Shown one piece after another: positions 42,196 to 52,094 of a stretch of DNA of 64,000 nucleotides (position 1 is its first letter; the number at the start of each line of letters is the position of its first letter). Source of the DNA: Prevotella multiformis DSM 16608 (lineage in GTDB: Bacteria > Bacteroidota > Bacteroidia > Bacteroidales > Bacteroidaceae); NCBI RefSeq assembly GCF_000191065.1, contig NZ_GL872283.1, forward strand, positions 372,885-436,884, written 5' to 3'. The translations under genes were made by a program, and so were the position numbers. The notes under the pieces were generated by a model that saw only the letters and a program-made list of their open reading frames with translations, had not been told where the DNA came from and made no database searches.

Positions 42196-43920
42196 TTATT
42201 TCTTATAGCCTGGATTCTGATGGAGATTCTTGTTCAGATTCAGCACCTCATAAGGAATCGGATAGACGCAGGTGTATCCCTGGGTGTCATCGAGGTAATC
42301 GCCGGCAGAAGCATTGTGGCTGACACCGGGATAGCGGTCTGCCGTCGGCTGGGTGAAGGTGCAGAAGCGTATCTGGTCCTGACGCCGTACGCCTTCCCAG
42401 GCCAGTTCAATCATGCGTTCGTCAAGAATATCATTCAGGTTGAGCGAGGTGCGCGGGGTGGCGTGTGCCCGGTCCCTGACCTGGTTGACGAGTGTCAGTG
42501 CCGCCGCATGGTTGCCCAGCCGGTATTCTGCTTCCGCCTTCATCAGCAGCGCATCGCCATAACGCCAGATGACAAGGTCGTTGTTGTACTGCCCCTGTGC
42601 GGCTGCCGTCGGGTCGTACTCATACTTCTTGAAACGGGCGCCGGCGCATTTCACGTCATGCTTGTCGGCATTGGCATCGAAGTCTACCACGACTGCCAGC
42701 GGACGGTAAGAGAGCGTCCCGCCGACACCGTCGTCCACGGTCTTGCCGCCGGTCTGCTGGGTGTACTCCTGCTCTACCCAGTAGTTCTGGCGCAGGCGTG
42801 GGTCTTCGTTGCTTTCCTTGTATCCCATCACTTTCATCGCACGTACCGTGGCGCAGGCACCGTTCCATCCGTTGAATCCGGCGGCACTCGCATGGTTGTA
42901 GTGTACGGAGCGGATCAGGTTGTAATCGGTAATCTTGTACGTTTTGTCGTCGTTCGGACGTACAAAGATGTTCTCGTTAGAGTTCTGGTTCTGTGTGACG
43001 AAGTTGTCGGCATAGTTCGGCGAGAGGGTGTAGCCGAAGCCTGCGAGCTTGTCCACGCAGTACTTCACGGTCTCCCAGCAGTTGCGTTCCGTTCCGTCCA
43101 CGGTCATCTTGATGTCCATTCCCTTTGCCGATATGTTTGCACCGAGGGTTTCGCTGGCCTTGCATTCCTTCGATTTGTCGTCGCCGACAAACGCCTTGTA
43201 GCTGTCCGGAGCTACGTCATCCGTGTTGTAGACAGGTGCATTGAGGGCGCACTTTGCCAGACACATATAGGCGACAGGCTTGGTGATACGTCCGAAATAC
43301 TTGCCGGTCTTCTGGCTCTGGTCATCTGCGAGGTCAGGCATGGCCTCTGTCAGTTCCTTGACGACGAATTTGAACACATCCGAGCGGTTGCTCTGGTTGA
43401 CATCGCTGGTTCCCTGCTTGGAAGACGTCACTACCGGCACCTGTCCGAAGAGGTCCATCGCATAATAGTAATAGATGGCGCGCAGGGCACGCAGCTCGGA
43501 TACATACGGCTTGTAGTCGGGATGTTCGCCGAGCATCGGCGTGAGCTGGTCGATGGAGCCGTTGCACTGCCCGATGATCTTGTAGATATGCTTCCAGTTG
43601 TTGTTGTAGGTGTCCACAGACGATGCGAAGTTGTGGAGGAAGAAGTTCTGCCACTTGCCGCCGTCTACCCAGTCGCCCTGCCGTCCCGGGAGGATGGCCT
43701 CGTCAGAAGTGAATTCCTGCAGACAGTGGATGGCGTCCGTACCGCCATAGATGCCGTCTCCGATCTCTGAATAGACCTTTGCCACAGAGTTGACATAGGT
43801 CAGCGTGGCATTTGCGAAAGCGTCAGTCTCTTTGAACTTGCTTTGAGGTGTCTCGTCCAGCGAGCAGGCTGCAAGCAGTGCCGTGGAGAGCAGTGCCATT
43901 CCGAAAATATGTTTCTTCAT
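42196..43920 (-). CDS. SusD/RagB family nutrient-binding outer-membrane lipoprotein
   Basis: The protein has about 574 residues from ATG 43920, with a lipoprotein signal (MKKHIFGMALLSTALLAAC) and mature sequence SLDETPQSKF. The RagB/SusD tetratricopeptide-like fold is clear from ELRALRAIYYYYAMDLFGQVPVV (about 145-167) and from the C-terminal DILDERMIELAWEGVRRQDQIRF and YPIPYEVLNLNKNLHQNPGY. It sits on the cell surface and captures glycans for the adjacent SusC-like channel. The longer frame to 43971 was rejected. It lies 31 bp after the susC-like gene, and the GH13 gene suggests alpha-glucan use. Confidence 0.93.
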   Translation of the reverse strand: MKKHIFGMALLSTALLAACSLDETPQSKFKETDAFANATLTYVNSVAKVYSEIGDGIYGGTDAIHCLQEFTSDEAILPGRQGDWVDGGKWQNFFLHNFASSVDTYNNNWKHIYKIIGQCNGSIDQLTPMLGEHPDYKPYVSELRALRAIYYYYAMDLFGQVPVVTSSKQGTSDVNQSNRSDVFKFVVKELTEAMPDLADDQSQKTGKYFGRITKPVAYMCLAKCALNAPVYNTDDVAPDSYKAFVGDDKSKECKASETLGANISAKGMDIKMTVDGTERNCWETVKYCVDKLAGFGYTLSPNYADNFVTQNQNSNENIFVRPNDDKTYKITDYNLIRSVHYNHASAAGFNGWNGACATVRAMKVMGYKESNEDPRLRQNYWVEQEYTQQTGGKTVDDGVGGTLSYRPLAVVVDFDANADKHDVKCAGARFKKYEYDPTAAAQGQYNNDLVIWRYGDALLMKAEAEYRLGNHAAALTLVNQVRDRAHATPRTSLNLNDILDERMIELAWEGVRRQDQIRFCTFTQPTADRYPGVSHNASAGDYLDDTQGYTCVYPIPYEVLNLNKNLHQNPGYKK

Positions 43921-43951
43921 AATAGTATTCCTTTTTTTGTTTATCAAAACC

Positions 43952-46942
43952 TTAGAAATTAACAGACACATTGAACGAGAAGGTGCGTGTCAACGGGAAG
44001 AGACGCTTGTCGTCTACACCCAGTGTCCCGTAGGTCGTACGGCCTTCGTCGACACGGACGAGCGATGCGGAGTTGATCATCGGGGTCAGGCCGCTGTACC
44101 CGGTGAGGGTGCAGACGTTGTTGACGGCCAGTCCGAGATGGATGCTCTGGATCCAGTCGGCCTTGAGCTGCTTCTTGTCGAAGGTATAGCCCAGCGTGAT
44201 GTACTCGAAGTTCACGTAGTCGCCTTTCTCCAGCCAGTAATCGGAAATCTGTATGTCTTTGATTCCTTTCTCCGGAGCGTCAGAAAGCACGTTGTAGGTC
44301 GGGAAGTTGCTGAGGTTGCTGTAGGTCATGCCCGTACCATTGTAGATCTTATGGCCGAAGGCACCGTTGAACTGCATGGTGAGATCCCAGTTCTTGTACT
44401 TGAAGGTGAAGTCCCAGCCAAGGTAAGCCTTTGGTATCGCCTGTCCGCACACCTTGCGGTCGCCGGAGTCGCCGGTGTCGATGGTTCCGTTCTTGTCGAG
44501 GTCTTCGATGATGTACTGTCCCTTGTCGTCGATGCCTTTGCAGTGGGGCAGGTAGAATACGCCGATCGGCTGTCCCTCCATGAGATAGGTCACACCGGTG
44601 TTCTGCGTCAGGCCGGCCGCATTGATGTTGGCAACCGGGATGTGCTCACTGGTCGTCAGTCTCTGTCCTTTATAGGTGCCGCTCAGCGAGTTCAGCTTGT
44701 TCTTCTGGAAGCTGAGGTTCATGCCGGAATTGAAGGTAAAGTCCTTTGTGCGGATGATGTCGCCGCGCACGCCGATTTCAAAGCCCGAATTGGTCATCTC
44801 ACCCATGTTCGCCAGCAAGGTGTTGTAGGTGAATGGCGGAACAGGTACGGTATAGGTATAGAGCAGGTCCTTCGTCTTGGAAGTATACCAGTCCAAAGTA
44901 ACGTTCAGACGGTTCCGGAAAGCGGCGAAGTCGATGCCGATGTCGAAGGTATGCTTTACCTCCCACTTCAGGTCAGGGTTGTCGTTGCTCTGGATGGCGT
45001 ATGTCGTCGTGTTGACACCGTTCACCGAGGTCACGCCGTTCGGTGCATAGAGGGCCAGTGAGTTGTAAGGAGCGATGACATCCTGGTTGCCCGTCACACC
45101 ATATCCGAGACGGACTTTCAGGTTGTCCACCCAGCGCACCTCTTTCATGAACGGTTCCTGTGATACGACCCATGCGACAGATGCTGACGGGAACCAGCCC
45201 CACTTATGGCCTTCACCCAGCTTTGAAGAGCCGTCAGTACGGAGGTTGACGGTTGCAATGTAGCGGTTGCCGTACATGTAATTCAGACGTGCCATGTAAG
45301 AGCAGAGGGTATATTCCGTAGACTCGGAGTCCACATCGCCCCAGGAGACGTTGGCACCGGCCTTCATGTTGTTGAAGCCGAAGTAATTGGTATCGAACTT
45401 GAACGACTGCTCTGAATTCCAGAAGGTCTTGTATTGCTGGCCCTCCATCAGGGCGAGTGCGTCGATATGGTGCTCGCCGAAGTCCTTGGTATAAGTCAGC
45501 TGCAGGTTGCCCATGATGTCCGTGCGCTTCATGTTGCGGATGTATGCCCAGCCGTTGCCGTTGATGCGTCCCTGCTGGATGTCGTTCGGCACGTAACGCT
45601 TGTGGTCGAGGTTCATGCGGGTATAGCTGCCGAAGGCACTGAGGAAGAGTCCGTCAGCCAGCGTGACGGTCGCCTTTCCATGGGCGTTGAGCGAACCTAC
45701 GTCGAAGCGGTCCTGTACCTCCAGCTGTCCCAGCGGGTTGTATATCTCGTTGGCAAGGCGGTCTTCGTCCCACTCGCCTGTCTGCGGGTTCTTGTAGGTC
45801 GGGTAGGTCGGGTTGTAGGCGGCGGCAGAATAGAACATCTTCTGCGGGTCGTACTGCATCTTTCCGTCGCGCTCACTGCCCAGGACACCCAGCTCCAGCT
45901 TGAGCTTCTTGTTGAAGGCGTACTGTGTGGCATCCAGTTTCACGGTATAGTTGCGCATATCCGAGTTCTTCAATGCGCCCTGACGCTGTACGAAGCCGAC
46001 GCTGGCGCGGTAGTTGCCGGAGTCGTTGCCGGACGAGTAGGCGATGTTGTGGGTCTGTGTCAGTCCGGCCGAACGCTCTATTTCGTCGAACCAATTGGTA
46101 TTGCCGCCGAGGTCGGTGAATGCAACCCCCATCTTGGTGGCAGTGGCACGGTAAGCATCTGCGCTCAGCATTTCAAGGTTCTTGAAGATGGTGTTCACGC
46201 CTAGCGTGCCGTTGTAAGAAAGGGAGGCAAAGCCGTTCTTTCCTTTTGTCGTCGTGACGACGATGACACCGGCTGCACCGCGGGATCCGTACTGTGCCGT
46301 CTCCGAGGCATCCTTCAGAATGGTCATGCTCTCGATGTCGCCGGGCTGAAGGGCGTTGAACATGGTCATGTCAGCGAAGACACCGTCGATGATCACCAGC
46401 GGGTCGTTACCGCCGGAGAGCGAAGAGGTACCGCGCACGCGGATATTGGTAGACCCCATCGGGTCGCCGCCGTTCTGGCTGATGACGACACCGCTGACCT
46501 TTCCCTTCAGGGCATCGGCTGCCGTGGTTACGACACCCTTGTTCATGTCGCCCTTGCCTACACGCTCAATGGCTCCCGACACCGTACGCTTCGTGCCTAC
46601 GGCATAACCGACGACGACTACCTCGTCGAGCTGCTTGTTGTCTTCGGAGAGAGAAACATTGATATTGGACTGGTTGCCTACAGCCACTTCCTTGTTGCTG
46701 TAGCCTACATAAGAGAAGACGAGCGTCGCACCGGGCTTCACATTGGGGAGCTTGAAGTTACCGTCAATATCGGTTACGGTACCGCCTTGTTCTCCTTTCA
46801 CTTGGATGGTCGCACCAATCAATGGCTCACCCGACGCATCCTTCACACTTCCCTGTACCACTGACTGGGCATAGGAACTCATTGCACACGTCAGACCGAC
46901 AGCTATCACTGCGGTCCGCTTCATAAACAATCTGCTGCTCAT
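43952..46942 (-). CDS. SusC/RagA family TonB-linked outer-membrane transporter
   Basis: The protein has 996 residues with a signal peptide (MKRTAVIAVGLTCAMSSYA), a carboxypeptidase-like domain (about 28-105, GSVKDASGEPLIGATIQVKG), and the TonB-box-like DEVVVVGYAVGTKRTVSGA. The plug (about 115-230) contains ADALKGKVSGVVISQNGGDP and the SusC signature LVIIDGVFA, and a 22-strand barrel follows. It imports oligosaccharides with its SusD partner using TonB energy. Starts at 46942 or 46924 are both possible; the second gives a cleaner signal peptide. The leader is about 180 nt from the promoter at 47132-47139. Confidence 0.94.
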   Translation of the reverse strand: MSSRLFMKRTAVIAVGLTCAMSSYAQSVVQGSVKDASGEPLIGATIQVKGEQGGTVTDIDGNFKLPNVKPGATLVFSYVGYSNKEVAVGNQSNINVSLSEDNKQLDEVVVVGYAVGTKRTVSGAIERVGKGDMNKGVVTTAADALKGKVSGVVISQNGGDPMGSTNIRVRGTSSLSGGNDPLVIIDGVFADMTMFNALQPGDIESMTILKDASETAQYGSRGAAGVIVVTTTKGKNGFASLSYNGTLGVNTIFKNLEMLSADAYRATATKMGVAFTDLGGNTNWFDEIERSAGLTQTHNIAYSSGNDSGNYRASVGFVQRQGALKNSDMRNYTVKLDATQYAFNKKLKLELGVLGSERDGKMQYDPQKMFYSAAAYNPTYPTYKNPQTGEWDEDRLANEIYNPLGQLEVQDRFDVGSLNAHGKATVTLADGLFLSAFGSYTRMNLDHKRYVPNDIQQGRINGNGWAYIRNMKRTDIMGNLQLTYTKDFGEHHIDALALMEGQQYKTFWNSEQSFKFDTNYFGFNNMKAGANVSWGDVDSESTEYTLCSYMARLNYMYGNRYIATVNLRTDGSSKLGEGHKWGWFPSASVAWVVSQEPFMKEVRWVDNLKVRLGYGVTGNQDVIAPYNSLALYAPNGVTSVNGVNTTTYAIQSNDNPDLKWEVKHTFDIGIDFAAFRNRLNVTLDWYTSKTKDLLYTYTVPVPPFTYNTLLANMGEMTNSGFEIGVRGDIIRTKDFTFNSGMNLSFQKNKLNSLSGTYKGQRLTTSEHIPVANINAAGLTQNTGVTYLMEGQPIGVFYLPHCKGIDDKGQYIIEDLDKNGTIDTGDSGDRKVCGQAIPKAYLGWDFTFKYKNWDLTMQFNGAFGHKIYNGTGMTYSNLSNFPTYNVLSDAPEKGIKDIQISDYWLEKGDYVNFEYITLGYTFDKKQLKADWIQSIHLGLAVNNVCTLTGYSGLTPMINSASLVRVDEGRTTYGTLGVDDKRLFPLTRTFSFNVSVNF

Positions 46943-47131
46943 GAGGGATCAGATCTTTTAATAATTAGTTATACTTTATAGCTTCTTGTCCTGATGACTC
47001 TGATTGTCAGTCATCGAAAAATCTGCTGCTGGCGTAGTACGTCGCCAGAGACGGTATTGCCTCCGTTTACCGCACGTCGTTGATCGTTGCAAGGCAGAAT
47101 AGTCGTAGGTTTTTTATCTCTTTTCCGCTGT

Positions 47132-47139
47132 CAAAGGTA
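47132..47139 (-). promoter_or_regulatory. -7 element for the first susC-susD unit
   Basis: TACCTTTG on the minus strand. The 190-bp leader down to 46943 contains no recognised riboswitch. The rest of the spacer, up to 47393, holds no gene I would support. Confidence 0.65.
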
Positions 47140-47393
47140 TTTTATTTTTTTCAAATAAACAAATAAGCGGCCGATTAATTTAGAGCGTAGAGAATACAAT
47201 CAACAGTCTAAAAAGCAAGATGAAAGTGGCTTACAACGATATTCTTTTTCTTTTCCGGTTGTTTTTGTTTCCCTTTCTGATGGTGCAGGGGAGCGGGATG
47301 TGCATTCACGGCAGGGTGAGCCTGTCCGCCGGATGGCCGTCTGGGTGGAGCTGCCCGGGCAGGGGGCTGCACCTTCCGGCGGCGGGCAGCCGG

Positions 47394-47981
47394 CTATGGG
47401 GACGGCTGCCGGGCGTTCTTTTGCAGGAGGGAGTCGGCTTTCAGTTCCAGCTGTGTCTGCCGGTAGGCCTTCAGGACGGGGTCTTCCTTTTCGTCAAGTC
47501 CATCCATTTTCTTGAAGATCTCCCGCAGCTGTTCCACGTGTCTGCGGTCGCGCCGGTAGCGTTTGTCGAGCATGAGTCCCAGATCGAACTCTCCCAGGCT
47601 GCTCGGGGGACGCTTCTCCAGAATGTCCCGCTTCGGCATCTTCTTCAGCATCCCCCGTCCGTCGACCGTCTGTTTCCCCACAACCACCACTTCGTCCAGA
47701 TAGTGGGCGGCAGGGAAGAGGAAGACCGTGTCGCGCAGCACCTCCTCTCTCAGCAGTTTTTCGGGGACATATCCTTTCTTCTGGAAGCTGACTGTCTGAA
47801 AGGGGCCGGACAGACTGATGTATCCTTGCCATGTCGTCTGCCCGGCGGGCTTCCCGTCTGCACTGACCAGTACATCACGTATCGGGAAACGTGTCGCACC
47901 ATCGCATACCAGCACCTGCTGTGCATGCAGTGCGGCCGGCAGCAGCCACCACAGGGAGAGGAGAAGGGTACGTATAGGCAT
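47394..47981 (-). CDS. Small secreted protein with a carboxypeptidase-like regulatory domain
   Basis: The protein has about 195 residues from ATG 47981 (MPIRTLLLSLWWLLPAALHA signal peptide). Residues 20-100 resemble the carboxypeptidase D regulatory-like beta-sandwich found at the N terminus of SusC proteins, ending with the TonB-box-like AHYLDEVVVVGKQ, but no plug or barrel follows. The C-terminal 80 residues are charged and helical (KRYRRDRRHVEQLREIFKKM). It looks like the N-terminal part of a TonB-dependent receptor turned into a stand-alone protein. A frame starting at 48029 exists but extends before the signal. It lies between two divergent susCD loci; its role is unknown. Confidence 0.7.
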   Translation of the reverse strand: MPIRTLLLSLWWLLPAALHAQQVLVCDGATRFPIRDVLVSADGKPAGQTTWQGYISLSGPFQTVSFQKKGYVPEKLLREEVLRDTVFLFPAAHYLDEVVVVGKQTVDGRGMLKKMPKRDILEKRPPSSLGEFDLGLMLDKRYRRDRRHVEQLREIFKKMDGLDEKEDPVLKAYRQTQLELKADSLLQKNARQPSP

Positions 47982-48942
47982 TGCAGTCTGTTCTTTGCTG
48001 CAAAGAAACACAAAAGTTCTCACATACACGTTTTCCCTAAACTTTTTTTATAGGCAGCAGGCAGGATATTAATAATGTTTGGCATATCCGAGCTGGCCGC
48101 ATGGGTCTGCCGTTACCTTCCTCTGCGGTTTTCCGATTCCCTGTGCAGCAGTCCCTTTTTCTCTTTCCGTTGCGGAGAACGCCGCACCTCTTCGGAAACA
48201 GGACGGCCTCTTCCTGCCGGAAAGGCGGGAGTCCGTAAAAGGTCGTCTTCAGCATCAGCGGTAAGCGGGAAGTACCGGTGTCTGGGAACGGGATTCCCGG
48301 CTGTCGGGAACAGGATTCCCAGCCGTTGGGAACAGGATTCCCGACCGGTTGGGAACACCTGTCCCAGGAATGCGGACATCGGGACCGGTGTGTTTTTAAC
48401 GTTTTTGCTTGACTGCTTTTCATCTTGTTTCTACACTGGGTTGACGGGTTGATGGTGTGGTCTGACGGTTTGTTCCGGCCGCTTTCGGGTTTGCTTTTCA
48501 ATCCGGCTGGCCGGTTTAGGGTCGTCCGTCCGTCTCCTGCCCGGTCGGCCGGTGGTCTTATGGAGGCTGTTCTCCGTGGACAGGCCGCCTGTCTGCAGAA
48601 TGTAAAAAGATGCACCGGTTATGCAGTTTTTATGTTGTTGTAAGGAGGTTCTGGAAAATTCCATGCCGCCATACGGAGGCTGCGTACTTGGGCTTCTTCG
48701 CGTCTTCGATGTTTCCATACGGTCTCTTCTGCTCTCTTTTTCAGTCACATAGCCTGTCATTTCTCCAAAGGAAGGATGGCCGCAGCAGGTTGCCTGAAAG
48801 TGGGAAAGGGACATCCGATACAATTTACAGAATCTGCCTATAATGCTATTTAAGAGGTTTGGTATCTTGCAATTCATAACCAACGGTGCTGTTAAATATT
48901 CAATTTATTTATGTTTTCTTTTGTGCGTTAAATAAATATTCA
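47982..48942. repeat. Intergenic region upstream of the second susC, including array C
   Basis: No gene is supported in this 960-bp span. It includes palindromic array C (separate entry), then GTTGACGGGTTGA at about 48437, a word shared with 736-850, in a segment about 70% identical to the right flank of array B (ending GGTTGAC). The remainder (48470-48940) holds nothing recognised. Confidence 0.55.
48284..48366. repeat. Palindromic repeat array C (four units)
   Basis: GGGAA starts lie at 48284, 48306, 48328 and 48351 (spacings 22, 22, 23). The core is GGGAACAGGATTCCC, in the same orientation as array B, with linkers GGCTGTC, AGCCGTT and GACCGGTT. The last unit ends in CTGTCCC. Confidence 0.87.
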
Positions 48943-48950
48943 TATCTTTG
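48943..48950 (+). promoter_or_regulatory. -7 element for the second susC-susD unit
   Basis: TATCTTTG on the plus strand, 43 bp upstream of the susC ATG. Confidence 0.75.
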
Positions 48951-48992
48951 CATCGGTTTTTATAGAGAATTTTACATTTATAATTTATTTTT

Positions 48993-51900
48993 ATGGTGAA
49001 AAGATTGTCAATGGTTTTAGCAGGTCTGTTCCTTTGCATAGGTGTAGCATTGGCGCAGACAGAGATTTCGGGAACTGTTGTTTCGGCTGATGGCGGTGAG
49101 CCTGTGGTAGGCGCATCCGTCCTGGTTGTCGGGACACAGATGGGAACTGTTACAGACATTGATGGTAATTTCCATCTGTCTGTACCTGAAGGGAAAAGTC
49201 AGTTGCGTTTCCAGTATGTAGGTCTGAAAACCCAGATTGTTCCGGTGAAGAACGGCATGCGTGTCGTGATGAAAGCAGATGCCGGTTCGCTCGACGAGGT
49301 GATTGTGACAGGATACGGTAACTTCAAGAAATCAAGTTTTACGGGTGCGGCAGCCAGCATCGACCCCGGCAAGCTGGCCGATGTGCCGGTGACATCCGTC
49401 CAGGACAAGCTGGCCGGTTCCATTCCTGGCGTTACGGTGACGAGTTCGTCCGGTGCTCCAGGTTCCGTCGGCAGTATCCGTGTCCGCGGTATGGGTTCCA
49501 TCAATGCGGGCAACAATCCGTTGTATGTCATCGACGGTACGCCGGTGATTTCCGGTGACCTCAGTGCCGCACAGTCAGGTTACAACGAGTCGGGGACAAG
49601 TGCGCTGGCAACGCTGAACAGCAATGACATCGAGTCGATTACCGTCATCAAGGACGCCGCTGCCGCTTCACTGTACGGTTCGCGTGCCGCCAACGGCGTG
49701 ATCGTCATCACGACGAAGAGCGGCAAGAAGGGCAAGACCCATGTCGACTTCCGCAGCGACTGGGGTTTCTCCAACCTTGCCATCGACTATCGTCCCATGC
49801 TGGGCGGTGACGACCGTCGTGCGCTGCTGTCCCTCGGCCTCAAGAACTTCGCACTCTACAAGAAAGGCATGAGTGAAGCCGATGCGGAGACCTTTGCAAA
49901 GAAGAACATAGAGAACTATGCCGCCAAGCCTACTGTAGGCTATGACGAGAGCGGCAATCCCATCCAGGAGTGGACCGACTGGAAAGACCTTCTTTTCAAA
50001 ACGGGACACCATCAGAACTATCAGGTAAGCCTCAGCGGCGGCAGCGAGAACACGCAGTTCTACACCTCTCTGTCCTACATGAAGCAGACGGGTATCACCG
50101 CCAACCAGGCACTGGAGCGTTTCACGGGCAATGCCAACCTGACCCACAGGTTCGGACACTTCACCTTGAACTACTCCGCCTTGTTCACGAAGATGAACCA
50201 GCAGCTTGCCAATGAAGGCACGAGCTATGCAAGTTCAATCGCCAACTATGCCTTCTTCCAGTCACCGTCCAGCATTGCCTATCTTCCTGACGGCAGCCTG
50301 GCATCAGGCGCACAGACGAAGAGCGTCGTCAAAATCAATCCGCTCTACGAGTACGAACACTCGAGCGACAAGAGCGACATCAAGCGTATGCTCAATTCGC
50401 TCAGGCTCGACTGGAACATCTGGGACGCGCTTCACCTGAGCGAGAAGGTCACCTACGACTATACCTCCAACACGGAGAACATCCTCTGGGACCGTTACTC
50501 CAACGACGGTGCGCCGGGTGCGGTGATGCAGCGGGTGGTAAGCGACCTCAGCCAGCTCAACGGCCAGACGCAGCTGTCATACGTGAAGAGCTTCGGTCTG
50601 CACAACGTGGATGCGCTGCTGGGTTATGAGACGGAAAAATACACTTACAGGTACAACTACATCAACGGTACCGATTATCCCGGCGACCTCTATGAGTTCG
50701 GCAATGCCGGTACGACCAGTGCCGAGAGCAACAAGAGCGGATACACGCTTGCCAGCTGGCTGGGCCGTGTCAACTACAACTACGACAACAGGTACTATGC
50801 CGGCGTAAGCTACCGCCGTGACGGCAGCAGCCGTCTGGCGAAGGCGAACCGCTGGGGCGACTTCTGGTCGGTATCAGCCGCATGGCGTTTCGGTGCGGAG
50901 AAGTTCATGGAACCGGTGAAGCACGTCCTCAGCGACGGCAAGCTGCGTGTCAGCTACGGTGTGAACGGTACGCTGCCGAGCAACTATTACGACTACATGA
51001 GCCTCTACAAGTTCGGACGCTACTACAACGGGAAGTCGGGCATGGCCATCGTCGGCATCGGCAACCCCGACCTGAAGTGGGAGAAGAACCGTGCATTCAA
51101 TGTCGGTCTCGACCTCACCTTCCTCGACCGCATCTCCGTGACGTTCGATTACTATGTACGTACCACCTCCGACCTGATCTATGACCTGCCGGTTTCAGCC
51201 GTGCCGGGCTACTTCAGCGGTGACAGTCCTTACCTGCCGACTTCTCCGAAGAATGTCGGTTCGCTGCGCAACAACGGTTACGAGGTGACCATCACGAGCA
51301 ACAACATCCAGACCAAGGACTTCTCATGGACAACCTCTCTGAACTTCGGACACAACCACAACAAGCTGACGAAGATCTACGGCGACCAGGACCAGATCAT
51401 CAGCGGCATCCGCATCCACAAGGTCGGCGAGCCTTACTACAGTTTCTACGGCTACGAGTATGCAGGTGTCGATCCGGCGACAGGCAAGGAGGCATTCTAT
51501 CTCAATGACGGAACCGCCGATGCCCGCAAGACGACCACCGACCCCAGCAAGGCTCACAAGGTCATCATCGGCAACCACGAGACCTCCCTCGAAGGAGGCC
51601 TGAGCAACAACCTTACCTGGAAGTTCATCGACTTCGGTCTGAACTTCACCTTCTCTCTCGGCGGCAAGGCCTACGACGGTGCAACATGGCAGCACAACAA
51701 CGGATCCTACCTCTTCCGCGGTGCCGTTCCTGCCTACTATGACATCAACAAGACGTGGAAGGGTCCCGGCGACACCAGTGCCTCGCAGCCTGTATTCCAG
51801 TACGGCAACACAAGCGAGAACTCTTCGCGCTGGCTGATGCCGACAGACTATCTCCGTCTGAAGAGCCTGACGCTGGGTCTCACCGCTCCCGGCAACTGGG

Positions 51901-52070
51901 TGTCACGCTTCGGTCTGAGCAAGGCCCGCTTCTACTTCGCAGCAAGCAACCTCCTCACATGGAAGTCGAAAGACCTCACGGTCGATCCGGAGATGCGTGT
52001 CGACGGCGTATGCACATTCCAGACACCTGCCCTACGCACATTCACCTTCGGTCTGGAACTGGGTTTCTAA
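48993..52070 (+). CDS. SusC/RagA family TonB-linked outer-membrane transporter (second locus)
   Basis: This 1025-residue protein has a signal peptide (LSMVLAGLFLCIGVALAQ) and a carboxypeptidase-like domain (about 24-95: TEISGTVVSADGGEPVVGAS, VGTQMGTVTDIDGNF). The TonB-box-like DEVIVTGYGNFKKSSFTGA and plug motifs LAGSIPGVTVTSSSGAPGS and PLYVIDGTPV follow, then a long barrel. It belongs to the same family as the gene at 43952 but is clearly divergent, so the two import different substrates. It is followed 25 bp later by its SusD partner. No enzyme gene is linked to this pair, so its glycan cannot be guessed. Confidence 0.95.
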   Translation: MVKRLSMVLAGLFLCIGVALAQTEISGTVVSADGGEPVVGASVLVVGTQMGTVTDIDGNFHLSVPEGKSQLRFQYVGLKTQIVPVKNGMRVVMKADAGSLDEVIVTGYGNFKKSSFTGAAASIDPGKLADVPVTSVQDKLAGSIPGVTVTSSSGAPGSVGSIRVRGMGSINAGNNPLYVIDGTPVISGDLSAAQSGYNESGTSALATLNSNDIESITVIKDAAAASLYGSRAANGVIVITTKSGKKGKTHVDFRSDWGFSNLAIDYRPMLGGDDRRALLSLGLKNFALYKKGMSEADAETFAKKNIENYAAKPTVGYDESGNPIQEWTDWKDLLFKTGHHQNYQVSLSGGSENTQFYTSLSYMKQTGITANQALERFTGNANLTHRFGHFTLNYSALFTKMNQQLANEGTSYASSIANYAFFQSPSSIAYLPDGSLASGAQTKSVVKINPLYEYEHSSDKSDIKRMLNSLRLDWNIWDALHLSEKVTYDYTSNTENILWDRYSNDGAPGAVMQRVVSDLSQLNGQTQLSYVKSFGLHNVDALLGYETEKYTYRYNYINGTDYPGDLYEFGNAGTTSAESNKSGYTLASWLGRVNYNYDNRYYAGVSYRRDGSSRLAKANRWGDFWSVSAAWRFGAEKFMEPVKHVLSDGKLRVSYGVNGTLPSNYYDYMSLYKFGRYYNGKSGMAIVGIGNPDLKWEKNRAFNVGLDLTFLDRISVTFDYYVRTTSDLIYDLPVSAVPGYFSGDSPYLPTSPKNVGSLRNNGYEVTITSNNIQTKDFSWTTSLNFGHNHNKLTKIYGDQDQIISGIRIHKVGEPYYSFYGYEYAGVDPATGKEAFYLNDGTADARKTTTDPSKAHKVIIGNHETSLEGGLSNNLTWKFIDFGLNFTFSLGGKAYDGATWQHNNGSYLFRGAVPAYYDINKTWKGPGDTSASQPVFQYGNTSENSSRWLMPTDYLRLKSLTLGLTAPGNWVSRFGLSKARFYFAASNLLTWKSKDLTVDPEMRVDGVCTFQTPALRTFTFGLELGF

Positions 52071-52094
52071 TTGTTTAACAGATGATGATTATTT

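Noticed and set aside
40269..46942. Complete starch utilisation system
   Set aside because: Only SusC-like, SusD-like and one GH13 protein are present; no SusE/F-like proteins or SusR-like regulator were found, so the substrate is left open.
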